A stretch of 64,000 nt of DNA from UBA4582 sp964228885 (GTDB lineage: Bacteria > Pseudomonadota > Gammaproteobacteria > Pseudomonadales > Azotimanducaceae). A program made the translations under genes and the position numbers. The notes beneath the pieces were generated by a model. The model saw only the letters and a list, made by a program, of their open reading frames with translations, was not told the origin of the DNA and made no database searches. Positions 52,545 to 60,658 of the stretch are shown here, one piece after another (the stretch's first letter is position 1; each line of letters opens with the position of its first letter). The stretch spans positions 1-64,000 of the forward strand of contig CAXRCG010000121.1 in assembly GCA_964228885.1 (NCBI GenBank). The letters are read 5' to 3'.

Positions 52545-53960
52545 ATGAACTTACCTAGATTTGACAACGCCAGAGTCCTGACTATTGGTGATGCAATGCT
52601 TGACCGCTATTGGCATGGCGCGACATCGCGAATTTCAGCCGAGGCGCCCATCCCTGTTGTTGATGTGGATGTTGTTGAGGATCGTCTTGGTGGTGCTGCA
52701 AACGTTGTGTTGAATGTTTCAGCCCTTGGCGCAAGTTCCGCACTGGTAGCGACTCTCGGCGATGATGAATATGGCGTAATCATCCGCAACAAACTTTCCT
52801 CAGCAGGTATTTCGGATTTGTGTGTTTTAAGCCCGGAGCACCAAACTGTAGCTAAACTGAGAATAGTCAGCCAGGGACAGCAACTTGTGCGAGCAGATTT
52901 CGAAGAAATCAAGGACAGCCCCTTTGCGATGCTAGAAGAGATGTTTTCTCAAGGGCTGGCTAACTGCGATATCGTTATTATGTCTGATTATGACAAAGGG
53001 GTTATCAGCGACCCAGCCAGTTATATTCGATTGGCCCAGCGCCGGAACATCCCGGTTTTAGTTGATCCGAAGTTCAAGGACTTTTCAGAGTATGCGGGTG
53101 CAACGATCATCAAGCCTAATAGAACCGAGTTCGTTAAATCTGTTGGTCACTGGCAATCTGAAAATGAACTTGTTGAGAAGTGTCGCGGGATGATCAACGC
53201 GCTTGGAATAGAAGCTTTGCTGGTGACCCGAGACAGTGAAGGGTTAACACTGGTGCAGAAAAACAAACCCGAGATGCATTTGCCGGCACGAAGGAGAGAG
53301 GTTTACGATCTTAGTGGCGCCGGAGACACGGTGGTGGCAACTTTGGCAACAGCCCTCTCAGCGGGGGAAACACTGGAAGACGCCGTAGGACTCGCAAATA
53401 TTGCGGCGGGTCTTGCTGTTAGCAAGCCGGGTATTGTGAGTGTCAGTGGACCAGAACTTAGGCTTGAGTTAGCTGAAGACATGGGATTCAGCAAGGGGGT
53501 CATGACCCAGGAGCAACTGCTTCAAACGAGCGATGAGGCTCGAAGCAGAAATGAGAAGATTGTATTTACAAACGGTTGCTTTGATATCTTGCATGCGGGA
53601 CATGTTAATTATTTGACAGAGGCGCGCGCTCTGGGGGACAGATTGATTATCGCTGTTAATGATGACGAAAGCGTCCATCGTCTCAAAGGTGAAGGTCGGC
53701 CGATCAATAGTGTAGACAGAAGACTAACAATGTTGGCGGGTCTAGCTGCGGTTGATTGGGTGGTATCGTATTCTGAAGATACACCGGAGGCATTGCTATC
53801 GAAACTCAAGCCTGACGTTCTGGTTAAAGGCGGTGACTATGGTTTAGAAGAAGTAGTCGGGGCTGACATCGTTAAAGCATACGGGGGTGAAGTCGCTGTG
53901 CTAAATCTTGTGGAAGATTGTTCAACCACTGCCATTGCTGAGAAGATCAGAAACTTGTAA
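52545..53960 (+). CDS. hldE: bifunctional heptose 7-phosphate kinase/heptose 1-phosphate adenylyltransferase
   Basis: A 471-residue HldE (E. coli 477). N-terminal PfkB kinase domain: VLTIGDAMLDRYWHGATSRI and the catalytic DLSGAGDTVVATLATAL. C-terminal nucleotidyltransferase: IVFTNGCFDILHAGHVNYL with the HxGH motif, and LVKGGDYGLEEVVGADIV. It supplies ADP-D-glycero-beta-D-manno-heptose for WaaC/WaaF. Its 3' end overlaps the convergent aldo/keto reductase gene by 14 bases. Confidence 0.97.
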   Translation: MNLPRFDNARVLTIGDAMLDRYWHGATSRISAEAPIPVVDVDVVEDRLGGAANVVLNVSALGASSALVATLGDDEYGVIIRNKLSSAGISDLCVLSPEHQTVAKLRIVSQGQQLVRADFEEIKDSPFAMLEEMFSQGLANCDIVIMSDYDKGVISDPASYIRLAQRRNIPVLVDPKFKDFSEYAGATIIKPNRTEFVKSVGHWQSENELVEKCRGMINALGIEALLVTRDSEGLTLVQKNKPEMHLPARRREVYDLSGAGDTVVATLATALSAGETLEDAVGLANIAAGLAVSKPGIVSVSGPELRLELAEDMGFSKGVMTQEQLLQTSDEARSRNEKIVFTNGCFDILHAGHVNYLTEARALGDRLIIAVNDDESVHRLKGEGRPINSVDRRLTMLAGLAAVDWVVSYSEDTPEALLSKLKPDVLVKGGDYGLEEVVGADIVKAYGGEVAVLNLVEDCSTTAIAEKIRNL

Positions 53961-54750
53961 TCCTCGCCAGTGTCTCTACGTTTCTACTCAGATGGATCGG
54001 GCTAATTGTGCCGATAACCGCCGAGCTGATTGCCGATGATGACATGGCGAATCTCAACGCTTCCGACGCGTCGCTAGCGTGACCGCTACCGAGTACTTTT
54101 TTCAGTAATAAACCCTTGCCAAGTTGTTCTGCTCTGGAGATGACCGCTGCTTGGTTTTTCTCGTGCTGATTGTAAGTGATCATGACGGTGTCGAGTTCGG
54201 TGATAGAGAGAATACCGGCTTCCACGGAATTTGTTGATGCGCCAATCAGGCGTATGTAGCCTTTCTGCTGGTACAGACGAAGTATAGGTATCACCTCGGT
54301 GTTGTTGAGATTGTCCACGTCCTGTTTGTTGCAATGAATCAGAACGAGATCAAGATAGTCCGTGTTCAGTTTTCGTAGGCTGTCCTCAAGACTTTGGATC
54401 GTTGATTTGGCGCTGAAATCGTAATGTGAAATCCCATCTGCAAAGCGCTCACCAACCTTGGTGCTGACGACCCACTGATCTCTGGACCCTCTGATTAGCT
54501 TGCCGAGTCGTTCTTCGCTCGTCCCATACGCTGGCGCGGTATCAAGAAAATTAATACCTAATTCCTTTGCACGATCCAGTAACAGCGCTAATTCTAGATC
54601 CGTTGGCAATGAAAAGTCGCTCGGATATTTAAGTCCAATATTTCGGCCAAATTTCACTGTCCCCAATCCTAAGGTCGATACCTTGATATCCGAATCACCG
54701 AGGGGACGATAACTATCGGCGGTGAGAATCGCGGGACTTGAGTCGGTCAA
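53947..54750 (-). CDS. aldo/keto reductase
   Basis: A 267-residue AKR, shorter than the usual 310-330. The catalytic tetrad is present: FLDTAPAYG (Asp, Tyr), VVSTKVG (Lys) and VLIHCNK (His). Near the N-terminus it reads VSTLGLGTVKFGRNIGLKYP. It reduces aldehydes or ketones with NADPH; the substrate is unknown. It is coupled to the FAD oxidoreductase by ATGA overlap on the minus strand. P. aeruginosa has the same AKR-FAD pair between hldE and waaA, so the association is conserved though uncharacterised. Confidence 0.9.
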   Translation of the reverse strand: MTDSSPAILTADSYRPLGDSDIKVSTLGLGTVKFGRNIGLKYPSDFSLPTDLELALLLDRAKELGINFLDTAPAYGTSEERLGKLIRGSRDQWVVSTKVGERFADGISHYDFSAKSTIQSLEDSLRKLNTDYLDLVLIHCNKQDVDNLNNTEVIPILRLYQQKGYIRLIGASTNSVEAGILSITELDTVMITYNQHEKNQAAVISRAEQLGKGLLLKKVLGSGHASDASEALRFAMSSSAISSAVIGTISPIHLSRNVETLARITSF

Positions 54751-55916
54751 AACAGACCGTCCCAGGGGGATATGCCCACTGTCGCATGGGGCAGATCATA
54801 TTTTGGTGGTGCTGATAGGTTAGGAGACATTGGTATTGCCTGGCTGACCTGTTCGGCTAGCATCGGGGTCAGTGTTAATTTGGTCGGCCAGCAAATCAGC
54901 GAATTGTCGGAATGATGTACGAAAGGAAAGTCGGGCCGTGAATGATTTTCCTGTGCTGGTTCCGCTCTATCTATACGAAAACTGGTCCAGCTGAGATTGT
55001 CGATATCTATCCAAGGTAACAGATCCTTAACTTCTCTTCGGGCCAGTTCTATTTGTTCCTCGCCAGACTTTGTGACCCCCGTTTCTGCCAGATTGCCGCC
55101 CAAGTACCAGACATTGTCACCGTCTTGGCAAGGATGAGTTGTGAATGTGAGTCTTGGCTTGGAGGCAGACCTTATCGAGACTGCATGGGCGTATATGCTT
55201 GGCAAATTGCCTTTGGCAGCAACCTGATGGAGAGGTCGGCGCTGCATTGAAATGTTTGCTACTTTTGCTTTTTTGAGTAATGTCTCATTACCTGCGCCTG
55301 CTGCAAAGATGTAAACCGCAGCAGTGAGAAGTTCGCCAGTCGAGAGAGTGATGCCGGTGATATTTCCTTCATTGTCTGTGTTGACCTCGGGTGCATCACG
55401 ATAGATTGCTTTGCTGTAAGGTTTGCTGAGTTGCTGGAGCAAAGATTGGGTGTTAAGCACAAGGTCCTCGAGCTCATACAAGTTGCCCCTGAAAGCTTGG
55501 TTTCTGAATGTTTCGGGATAGTCCTTAAAGTCAAGCGCGTTGACGCGACCCCTGAGAGACTTGCTGCCGAAAAAGGCCGTTACTTTTGAAGTGAGCGCCC
55601 CATCTGAAAACATATGGTAATTTTCAGACAATATCTCAACACCCGAGAGATCAACAGGGCCATCTCCACTGATGCATCTTCGCCAAACTTCAGGCATTCG
55701 CGCGATGGATTCAGAAGCAGGTGTAGTAAAACCACCAAGAGTATATTTGATACCACCGTGAATCATGCCCTGAGATGCAAGGGATTGGCCAGATCCCAAC
55801 GCGTCTTTTTCAAACAACAGTGTTTGATAGCCCTCTCGCGACAGTTGATTGAGTAACCAGAGACCACATACACCGCCACCTATGATGGCGATTTGTGTGT
55901 CAGTTTGAATTGGCAT
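54747..55916 (-). CDS. FAD-dependent oxidoreductase (DAO/GlpD-like fold)
   Basis: A 389-residue flavoprotein: IAIIGGGVCGLWLLNQL at the N-terminus binds FAD, followed by LLFEKDALGSGQSLASQGMI, the DAO-fold second motif, and VYIFAAGAGNETLL in the middle. The substrate is not evident; glycerol-3-phosphate or amino-acid oxidase relatives share the fold. It overlaps the aldo/keto reductase by 4 bases and is the first gene of the two-gene operon, 57 bases from the divergent CWC-DUF5522 gene. Confidence 0.85.
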   Translation of the reverse strand: MPIQTDTQIAIIGGGVCGLWLLNQLSREGYQTLLFEKDALGSGQSLASQGMIHGGIKYTLGGFTTPASESIARMPEVWRRCISGDGPVDLSGVEILSENYHMFSDGALTSKVTAFFGSKSLRGRVNALDFKDYPETFRNQAFRGNLYELEDLVLNTQSLLQQLSKPYSKAIYRDAPEVNTDNEGNITGITLSTGELLTAAVYIFAAGAGNETLLKKAKVANISMQRRPLHQVAAKGNLPSIYAHAVSIRSASKPRLTFTTHPCQDGDNVWYLGGNLAETGVTKSGEEQIELARREVKDLLPWIDIDNLSWTSFRIDRAEPAQENHSRPDFPFVHHSDNSLICWPTKLTLTPMLAEQVSQAIPMSPNLSAPPKYDLPHATVGISPWDGLF

Positions 55917-55973
55917 TGGCTTTCGCTTGGGTTTAATTGCCGCAGATTATAACATTGGGCGGGCTGGATTGGG

Positions 55974-56411
55974 ATGTCTTGGAAAATGAGTCGGGGTTTA
56001 ATAGACCAAACTGATATTGTGAATGTAACAACCTCGCATTGTGTAGAGTGTGGTGTTGATATGGCGTGCGGGGCTGATAGTGAAATGCCGTGCTGTTGGT
56101 GTAAAGCATTCCCTCGATTACCACCCGAGGCTGGTGTTGATGGCAGCCAATGCCTGTGCTCAAATTGCCTAGGTTTTGTTTTGAATCGTGGCGTTGAACG
56201 AGGAATTGAAGAAAAAGGGGTGAGCGCGATGGTTGCCCTTGCCAGTGAAAACAGAATCAATCCTGTCAGCGATACTGTTAGGGGCAAGCCCAGGCTAGTA
56301 GAGCATGTTGACTTCGAAATAGAGAACGGAAATTATGTTTTCTCTTCCTGGTATCACCTCAAACGGGGATACTGTTGTGGGAGTGGTTGCCGGAACTGCC
56401 CTTTTGATTAG
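55974..56411 (+). CDS. CWC-like plus DUF5522 fusion, Cys-rich protein
   Basis: A 145-residue Cys-rich protein joining two small modules. The N-terminal part has CVECGVDMACGADSEMPCCW followed by CKAF, resembling the cysteine-rich CWC family, with CLCSNCL after it. The C-terminal part ends YHLKRGYCCGSGCRNCPFD, the DUF5522 signature. Both modules are thought to bind metal, most likely zinc or an Fe-S cluster, and usually occur as separate small proteins. Function unknown. Its stop lies at or inside the start of waaA, so the two genes are coupled. Confidence 0.75.
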   Translation: MSWKMSRGLIDQTDIVNVTTSHCVECGVDMACGADSEMPCCWCKAFPRLPPEAGVDGSQCLCSNCLGFVLNRGVERGIEEKGVSAMVALASENRINPVSDTVRGKPRLVEHVDFEIENGNYVFSSWYHLKRGYCCGSGCRNCPFD

Positions 56412-57684
56412 ACACCTATACAGCTTTTTTTTCTACTTGGCCTTACCCGTTGTTTTTCTCAGGCTGCTCTGGCGTTCCCGAAAAGAGCCAGTTTATAGAA
56501 GCAACTTCTTACAACGACTCGGCTTTGGTGAACCCTTGTCTAGTCATAAACTGATTTGGGTCCATGCTGTTTCAGCCGGAGAAACCATTGCAGCGACTCC
56601 ACTTGTCCTCAGGCTATTGAGCCAGGGCTATGAAGTTTTGATGACCAATATGACACCAACTGGAAGGGAGCGTGCTTTGGGGCTGTTGGGGCGTCGAGTG
56701 GAAAATCGTTATGCGCCTTATGATACGCCAGATGCGGTGAAACGATTCTTACGTCTGACGAACCCGAAGGCGCTAATCATCATTGATACCGAACTTTGGC
56801 CTAACATGTTGCATTATGCCGCCTCGCGCGGTGTTAAGACCATCGTTGTGAACGGACGATTATCAGAGAAATCTGCAAGGGGCTATAAGAGAATCAGCGC
56901 ATTGTCTGTCCCCATGATGACATCAATTTTTCGAGTTGCGGCTCAGAGTGAAGCGCAGGGTCGGCGATTCATCGCACTTGGGCTTGAGGAACTAAAGCTT
57001 CGTGTCACCGGTAGTACCAAGTTTGATGTCGAGCACGACAAAGGCTCGAGCGCGGCCTCTGAGTTACTCGGTCCTAGTCTTCATGATCGGTTTGTGTTGG
57101 TTGCTGCAAGTACACATCACGGGGAAGAGGAAGAGATACTCAAGGCATTAACCCTGTTGGAAAAGGCCGTACCGGATATCCTGTTGGTGTTGGTTCCACG
57201 GCACCCCTATCGAGCTGAGGAAGTACTCAGGCTATGTAAAAAATCTGGTTTCCTCACCCAGAAGCACAGTGACGGGCACGTCTGCGACGAGGCTACTCGC
57301 GTGTATTTGTTGGATACAATGGGTGAGTTAATGGCTTTTTATAGCATGGCCAATGCAGCGTTCGTTGGTGGAAGTCTGGCACCCATAGGTGGGCATAACC
57401 CTATGGAACCAGCCAGTTTCGGTTTGCCTGTTTTCATGGGTCCCTACATCAGAAATGTGAGTGATATTGCGCAACAGTTTGTTGATGAGGGCGGTATGAA
57501 GATAGTTCACACGGCCCTCGATCTTGTCGAGGAAATACAATTGATTCAGGGCTCCGAAGCGGAGTTGCAGCGAAGGTTCGAAGCGCAGAGTCGAGTGATG
57601 GTGCGTAACAAGGGCGCTTTAGACAGGGTCGAAAAATTAGTAGTGCAAGCGATGGAGCAACCAAATTCTGCCATTCTTCGTTAA
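56404..57684 (+). CDS. waaA: Kdo transferase WaaA
   Basis: About 426 residues from TTG 56404, matching E. coli WaaA (425). The frame is open from 56335, but that would overlap the Cys-rich gene by 77 bases and add a non-family leader. With the TTG, the protein starts as a normal WaaA: MIRHLYSFFFYLALPVVFLR, an N-terminal membrane anchor. WVHAVSAGETIAATPLV carries the catalytic Glu, and NAAFVGGSLAPIGGHNPMEP is the donor-domain signature. It adds Kdo to lipid A precursor. GGGAG about 18 bases upstream is a possible ribosome site. Confidence 0.95.
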   Translation: MIRHLYSFFFYLALPVVFLRLLWRSRKEPVYRSNFLQRLGFGEPLSSHKLIWVHAVSAGETIAATPLVLRLLSQGYEVLMTNMTPTGRERALGLLGRRVENRYAPYDTPDAVKRFLRLTNPKALIIIDTELWPNMLHYAASRGVKTIVVNGRLSEKSARGYKRISALSVPMMTSIFRVAAQSEAQGRRFIALGLEELKLRVTGSTKFDVEHDKGSSAASELLGPSLHDRFVLVAASTHHGEEEEILKALTLLEKAVPDILLVLVPRHPYRAEEVLRLCKKSGFLTQKHSDGHVCDEATRVYLLDTMGELMAFYSMANAAFVGGSLAPIGGHNPMEPASFGLPVFMGPYIRNVSDIAQQFVDEGGMKIVHTALDLVEEIQLIQGSEAELQRRFEAQSRVMVRNKGALDRVEKLVVQAMEQPNSAILR

Positions 57685-57885
57685 ATCAAGTTGCTAAAAA
57701 CCCTGCTAGATCGGCGAACACCCGCCTGAAAGCTGGTTCGATTGCTTTCCTGCTTTCTACAAGAAATATGATAGGCTAGCACTGAACTGCAAGGCTTGCG
57801 GTGAGCCGATGAAGGCCTACCGGGCATTAATAACAGGTAAAGGCAAAGACAAAACCTGGTGACAATTGTAACTAGCGATCATGAA

Positions 57886-58341
57886 ATGACGAGAAAGCGA
57901 AAATACGTACCAGATCTGGTGTCGGATATGGCCGAATGTGATGCAAATTATATTCGCTTGCAGCGGCTTTTTTCGTCTATGGATAGCGAGGAGCTGAGAG
58001 AGTTTGGTGTCGAGGGTGTGACGGAAGACGGTGCGCGAGTCAGTCTGCACATTACGGAGCGCTGTCGCTATACCACGATGATGACAATGCGGGTTGAGAA
58101 CGAAGCAGACAAACCTTGGGTACGTTGGCCGTTGTTAACGATTCGTGTTTACCATGATACAAAATCGGCTGAAGTCGTCAGCTTCGAGCGACATCGAAAT
58201 TTTAAGTACAGATACGCTACGCCCAACCGCGAGATGTTCCAGCCTGACGAAAAGTCCCAGATCAATAAGTTTCTTGGAGAGTTGCTGACCTTTTGCATTG
58301 AAAGAGGTCGTTCCCTCGAGCATGTATCGATTAGACCCTGA
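57886..58341 (+). CDS. yqiB: DUF1249 family protein (YqiB)
   Basis: About 151 residues. ATG 57886 gives MTRKRKYVPDLVSDMAECDA, aligning with E. coli YqiB; a GTG at 57859 is in frame but adds 9 residues. Conserved blocks are YTTMMTMRVE, LLTIRVYHDTKSAEVVSF and NREMFQPDEKSQINKFLGEL. The function is unknown. In E. coli yqiB lies near parE with nudF and cpdA; here those are absent from the gap and parE follows after 184 bases. Confidence 0.9.
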   Translation: MTRKRKYVPDLVSDMAECDANYIRLQRLFSSMDSEELREFGVEGVTEDGARVSLHITERCRYTTMMTMRVENEADKPWVRWPLLTIRVYHDTKSAEVVSFERHRNFKYRYATPNREMFQPDEKSQINKFLGELLTFCIERGRSLEHVSIRP

Positions 58342-58525
58342 TTTCCGCATCAGCTGCTTAAATTTCTAAAGAATAAAATCAACTCGCCCTGTATAATCAT
58401 CGAACGCCGGTTCTTACTGGACCCGACACTTCACGCCGCAACGAGACTGAATTGATTTGATCCTCTGCCTACATGTTCTTATGTTTACTTGCGTCCATTC
58501 CGAACGAATTAGATTGAAAAATTAA

Positions 58526-60430
58526 ATGGCAAATAACTCCTATAAAGCTGACTCAATTGAAGTCCTGGAAGGTCTAGACCCTGTCAGAAAACGACCTGGA
58601 ATGTATACAGATACCACTCGCCCAAATCACTTGGCCCAAGAAGTGATTGACAATAGTGTTGATGAAGCGTTGGAAGGGTATGCAAATGAAATAAGAGTCA
58701 CGCTCCGAAAAGACGGCTCAATGTCAGTGGGTGACAATGGTCGGGGTATGCCGGTTGATATTCACAAGAAAGAGAAGGTCTCGGGTGTTGAGCTTATTCT
58801 TAGTCGACTTCATTCCGGGGCCAAGTTTAACAGTGATAATTATAAGTTCTCTGGAGGGCTGCACGGGGTTGGCGTTTCGGTTGTTAACGCACTCTCACTT
58901 CAATTTGAAATTTATATTAAGCGTGATGGCAAGTTACATCACATGGGTTTCAAGAACGGTAATAAATCCAAAGATCTGGCCGTGAAAGATAGTGTCGGGA
59001 AGAGAAATACCGGCACGCTGATTAATTTTAAGCCTGATCCTCAGTACTTTGATTCGCCCAAATTTTCTGTCTCCAAAATGAAGCACTTGCTTAAGGCTAA
59101 GGCAGTGCTTTGCCCCGGTCTGCGCGTGTTCTTTACTGATGAAACTGCGAGTAAAGAAGAAGAGAAAAGTTTTGAGTGGTTTTATGAGACAGGTCTCAAA
59201 GACTATTTGACCCATGAACTGGGTGGTTATGAAGTATTGCCTGCTGAGCCCTTTTTGGGTTCTGTTTCGGGCAATGATGAAGCGGTCGACTGGGCTGTGC
59301 AGTGGTTGCCTGAAGGTGGAGAACTTGTGACGGAAAGTTACGTTAATCTCATACCAACGGCGCAAGGTGGCACTCACGTTAATGGTTTGCGTTCGGGTTT
59401 GCTTGAGGCGCTTCGTGAGTTTTGCGAGTTTCGAAACATGGTGCCCCGTGGGGTAAAAATTTCTGCGGATGATATCTGGGACAGGTGCGCCCATGTGCTG
59501 TCTGCAAAAATGCTTGAGCCGCAATTTGCTGGTCAAACAAAAGAGCGATTGAACTCAAGACAAGCAGCAACTTTTATTTCCGGTGTTGTCAAAGATAGCT
59601 TTAGTCTTTGGCTTAATCAGCATGTAGCCGAGGCGGAACTTATTGCGGAACTGGCGATAAACAACGCCCAGGCGCGTTTGCGTGCAGGTAAAAAAGTTGC
59701 ACGCAAAAAGGTAACATCCGGACCAGCTCTCCCGGGAAAGTTAGCTGATTGCTCTTGCCAGGATGCCATGCAAGGGGAGCTGTTTTTGGTAGAAGGAGAT
59801 TCTGCCGGTGGTTCGGCAAAGCAGGCACGGGACAGGGAAACTCAAGCGATTATGCCGCTTCGGGGCAAGATCCTTAATACTTGGGAAGTAGATTCTTCTG
59901 AAATTCTAGCCTCTCAGGAGGTTCATGATATTTCCGTTGCGCTGGGTATTGACCCCGCATCGCCGGATCTTACTGGCCTGCGATACGGCAAAATTTGTAT
60001 TCTGGCGGATGCGGACTCAGATGGTTTGCATATCGCTAGCTTGCTGATAGCACTTTTTGTTAAACACTTTCCATCGTTGGTTGAAAACGGCCACGTATTT
60101 GTTGCAATGCCTCCGCTATATAGAATCGATGTTGGCAAGGAGGTTTTTTATGCCTTGGACGAATCAGAGCGGCAAGGCTATCTTGATTTGATCGAAGCTG
60201 AAAAGAAAAAAGGTAAGGTAACGGTTCAGCGATTCAAGGGATTGGGTGAGATGAACCCTCTGCAACTTCGTGAGACAGCCATGAACGAAGAGACTAGGCG
60301 ATTAGTACAATTGAACATGGAGTCGGGTAGCAAGGTGACGGAAACGCTCGATATGTTGTTGTCGAAGAAGCGAGCGGCAGATCGCAAAAGCTGGCTCGAA
60401 GAAAAAGGTGATCAGGCAGAAATTTTGTAG
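58526..60430 (+). CDS. parE: DNA topoisomerase IV subunit B
   Basis: A 634-residue GHKL ATPase subunit that decatenates chromosomes with ParC. ATP-binding motifs: DNSVDEALEGYA, GDNGRGMP and GGLHGVGVSVVNAL; the TOPRIM domain contains EGDSAGGSAKQARDRETQA and DADSDGLH (in gyrases the latter is DADVDG). The length matches E. coli ParE (630). A TATAAT at 58392-58397 upstream may be its promoter, though no clear -35 is visible. parC follows after about 230 bases. Confidence 0.97.
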   Translation: MANNSYKADSIEVLEGLDPVRKRPGMYTDTTRPNHLAQEVIDNSVDEALEGYANEIRVTLRKDGSMSVGDNGRGMPVDIHKKEKVSGVELILSRLHSGAKFNSDNYKFSGGLHGVGVSVVNALSLQFEIYIKRDGKLHHMGFKNGNKSKDLAVKDSVGKRNTGTLINFKPDPQYFDSPKFSVSKMKHLLKAKAVLCPGLRVFFTDETASKEEEKSFEWFYETGLKDYLTHELGGYEVLPAEPFLGSVSGNDEAVDWAVQWLPEGGELVTESYVNLIPTAQGGTHVNGLRSGLLEALREFCEFRNMVPRGVKISADDIWDRCAHVLSAKMLEPQFAGQTKERLNSRQAATFISGVVKDSFSLWLNQHVAEAELIAELAINNAQARLRAGKKVARKKVTSGPALPGKLADCSCQDAMQGELFLVEGDSAGGSAKQARDRETQAIMPLRGKILNTWEVDSSEILASQEVHDISVALGIDPASPDLTGLRYGKICILADADSDGLHIASLLIALFVKHFPSLVENGHVFVAMPPLYRIDVGKEVFYALDESERQGYLDLIEAEKKKGKVTVQRFKGLGEMNPLQLRETAMNEETRRLVQLNMESGSKVTETLDMLLSKKRAADRKSWLEEKGDQAEIL

Positions 60431-60658
60431 TTAAAAAGACGCAAAACAGGGCGCCCGGCGAGTGATCATTCAAGTGCCCGGACGAAAACTAATGACCACA
60501 TATGCACCGTGTGAGTATGAGGAGAGCCGTTACAGCCATTAGTTTTTGAAGGTCTATGATAAATTAGACGAAGAGAAGTCATTGTTGCTGGTGTGCGACC
60601 CACTCACGGCGGGTTGTGGACGGGAACTAACCATTTCTATATCGAGAACAGTCAGTTA

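Noticed and set aside
58934..59536. 200-codon minus-strand frame
   Set aside because: Antisense to parE; composition is that of a shadow frame.
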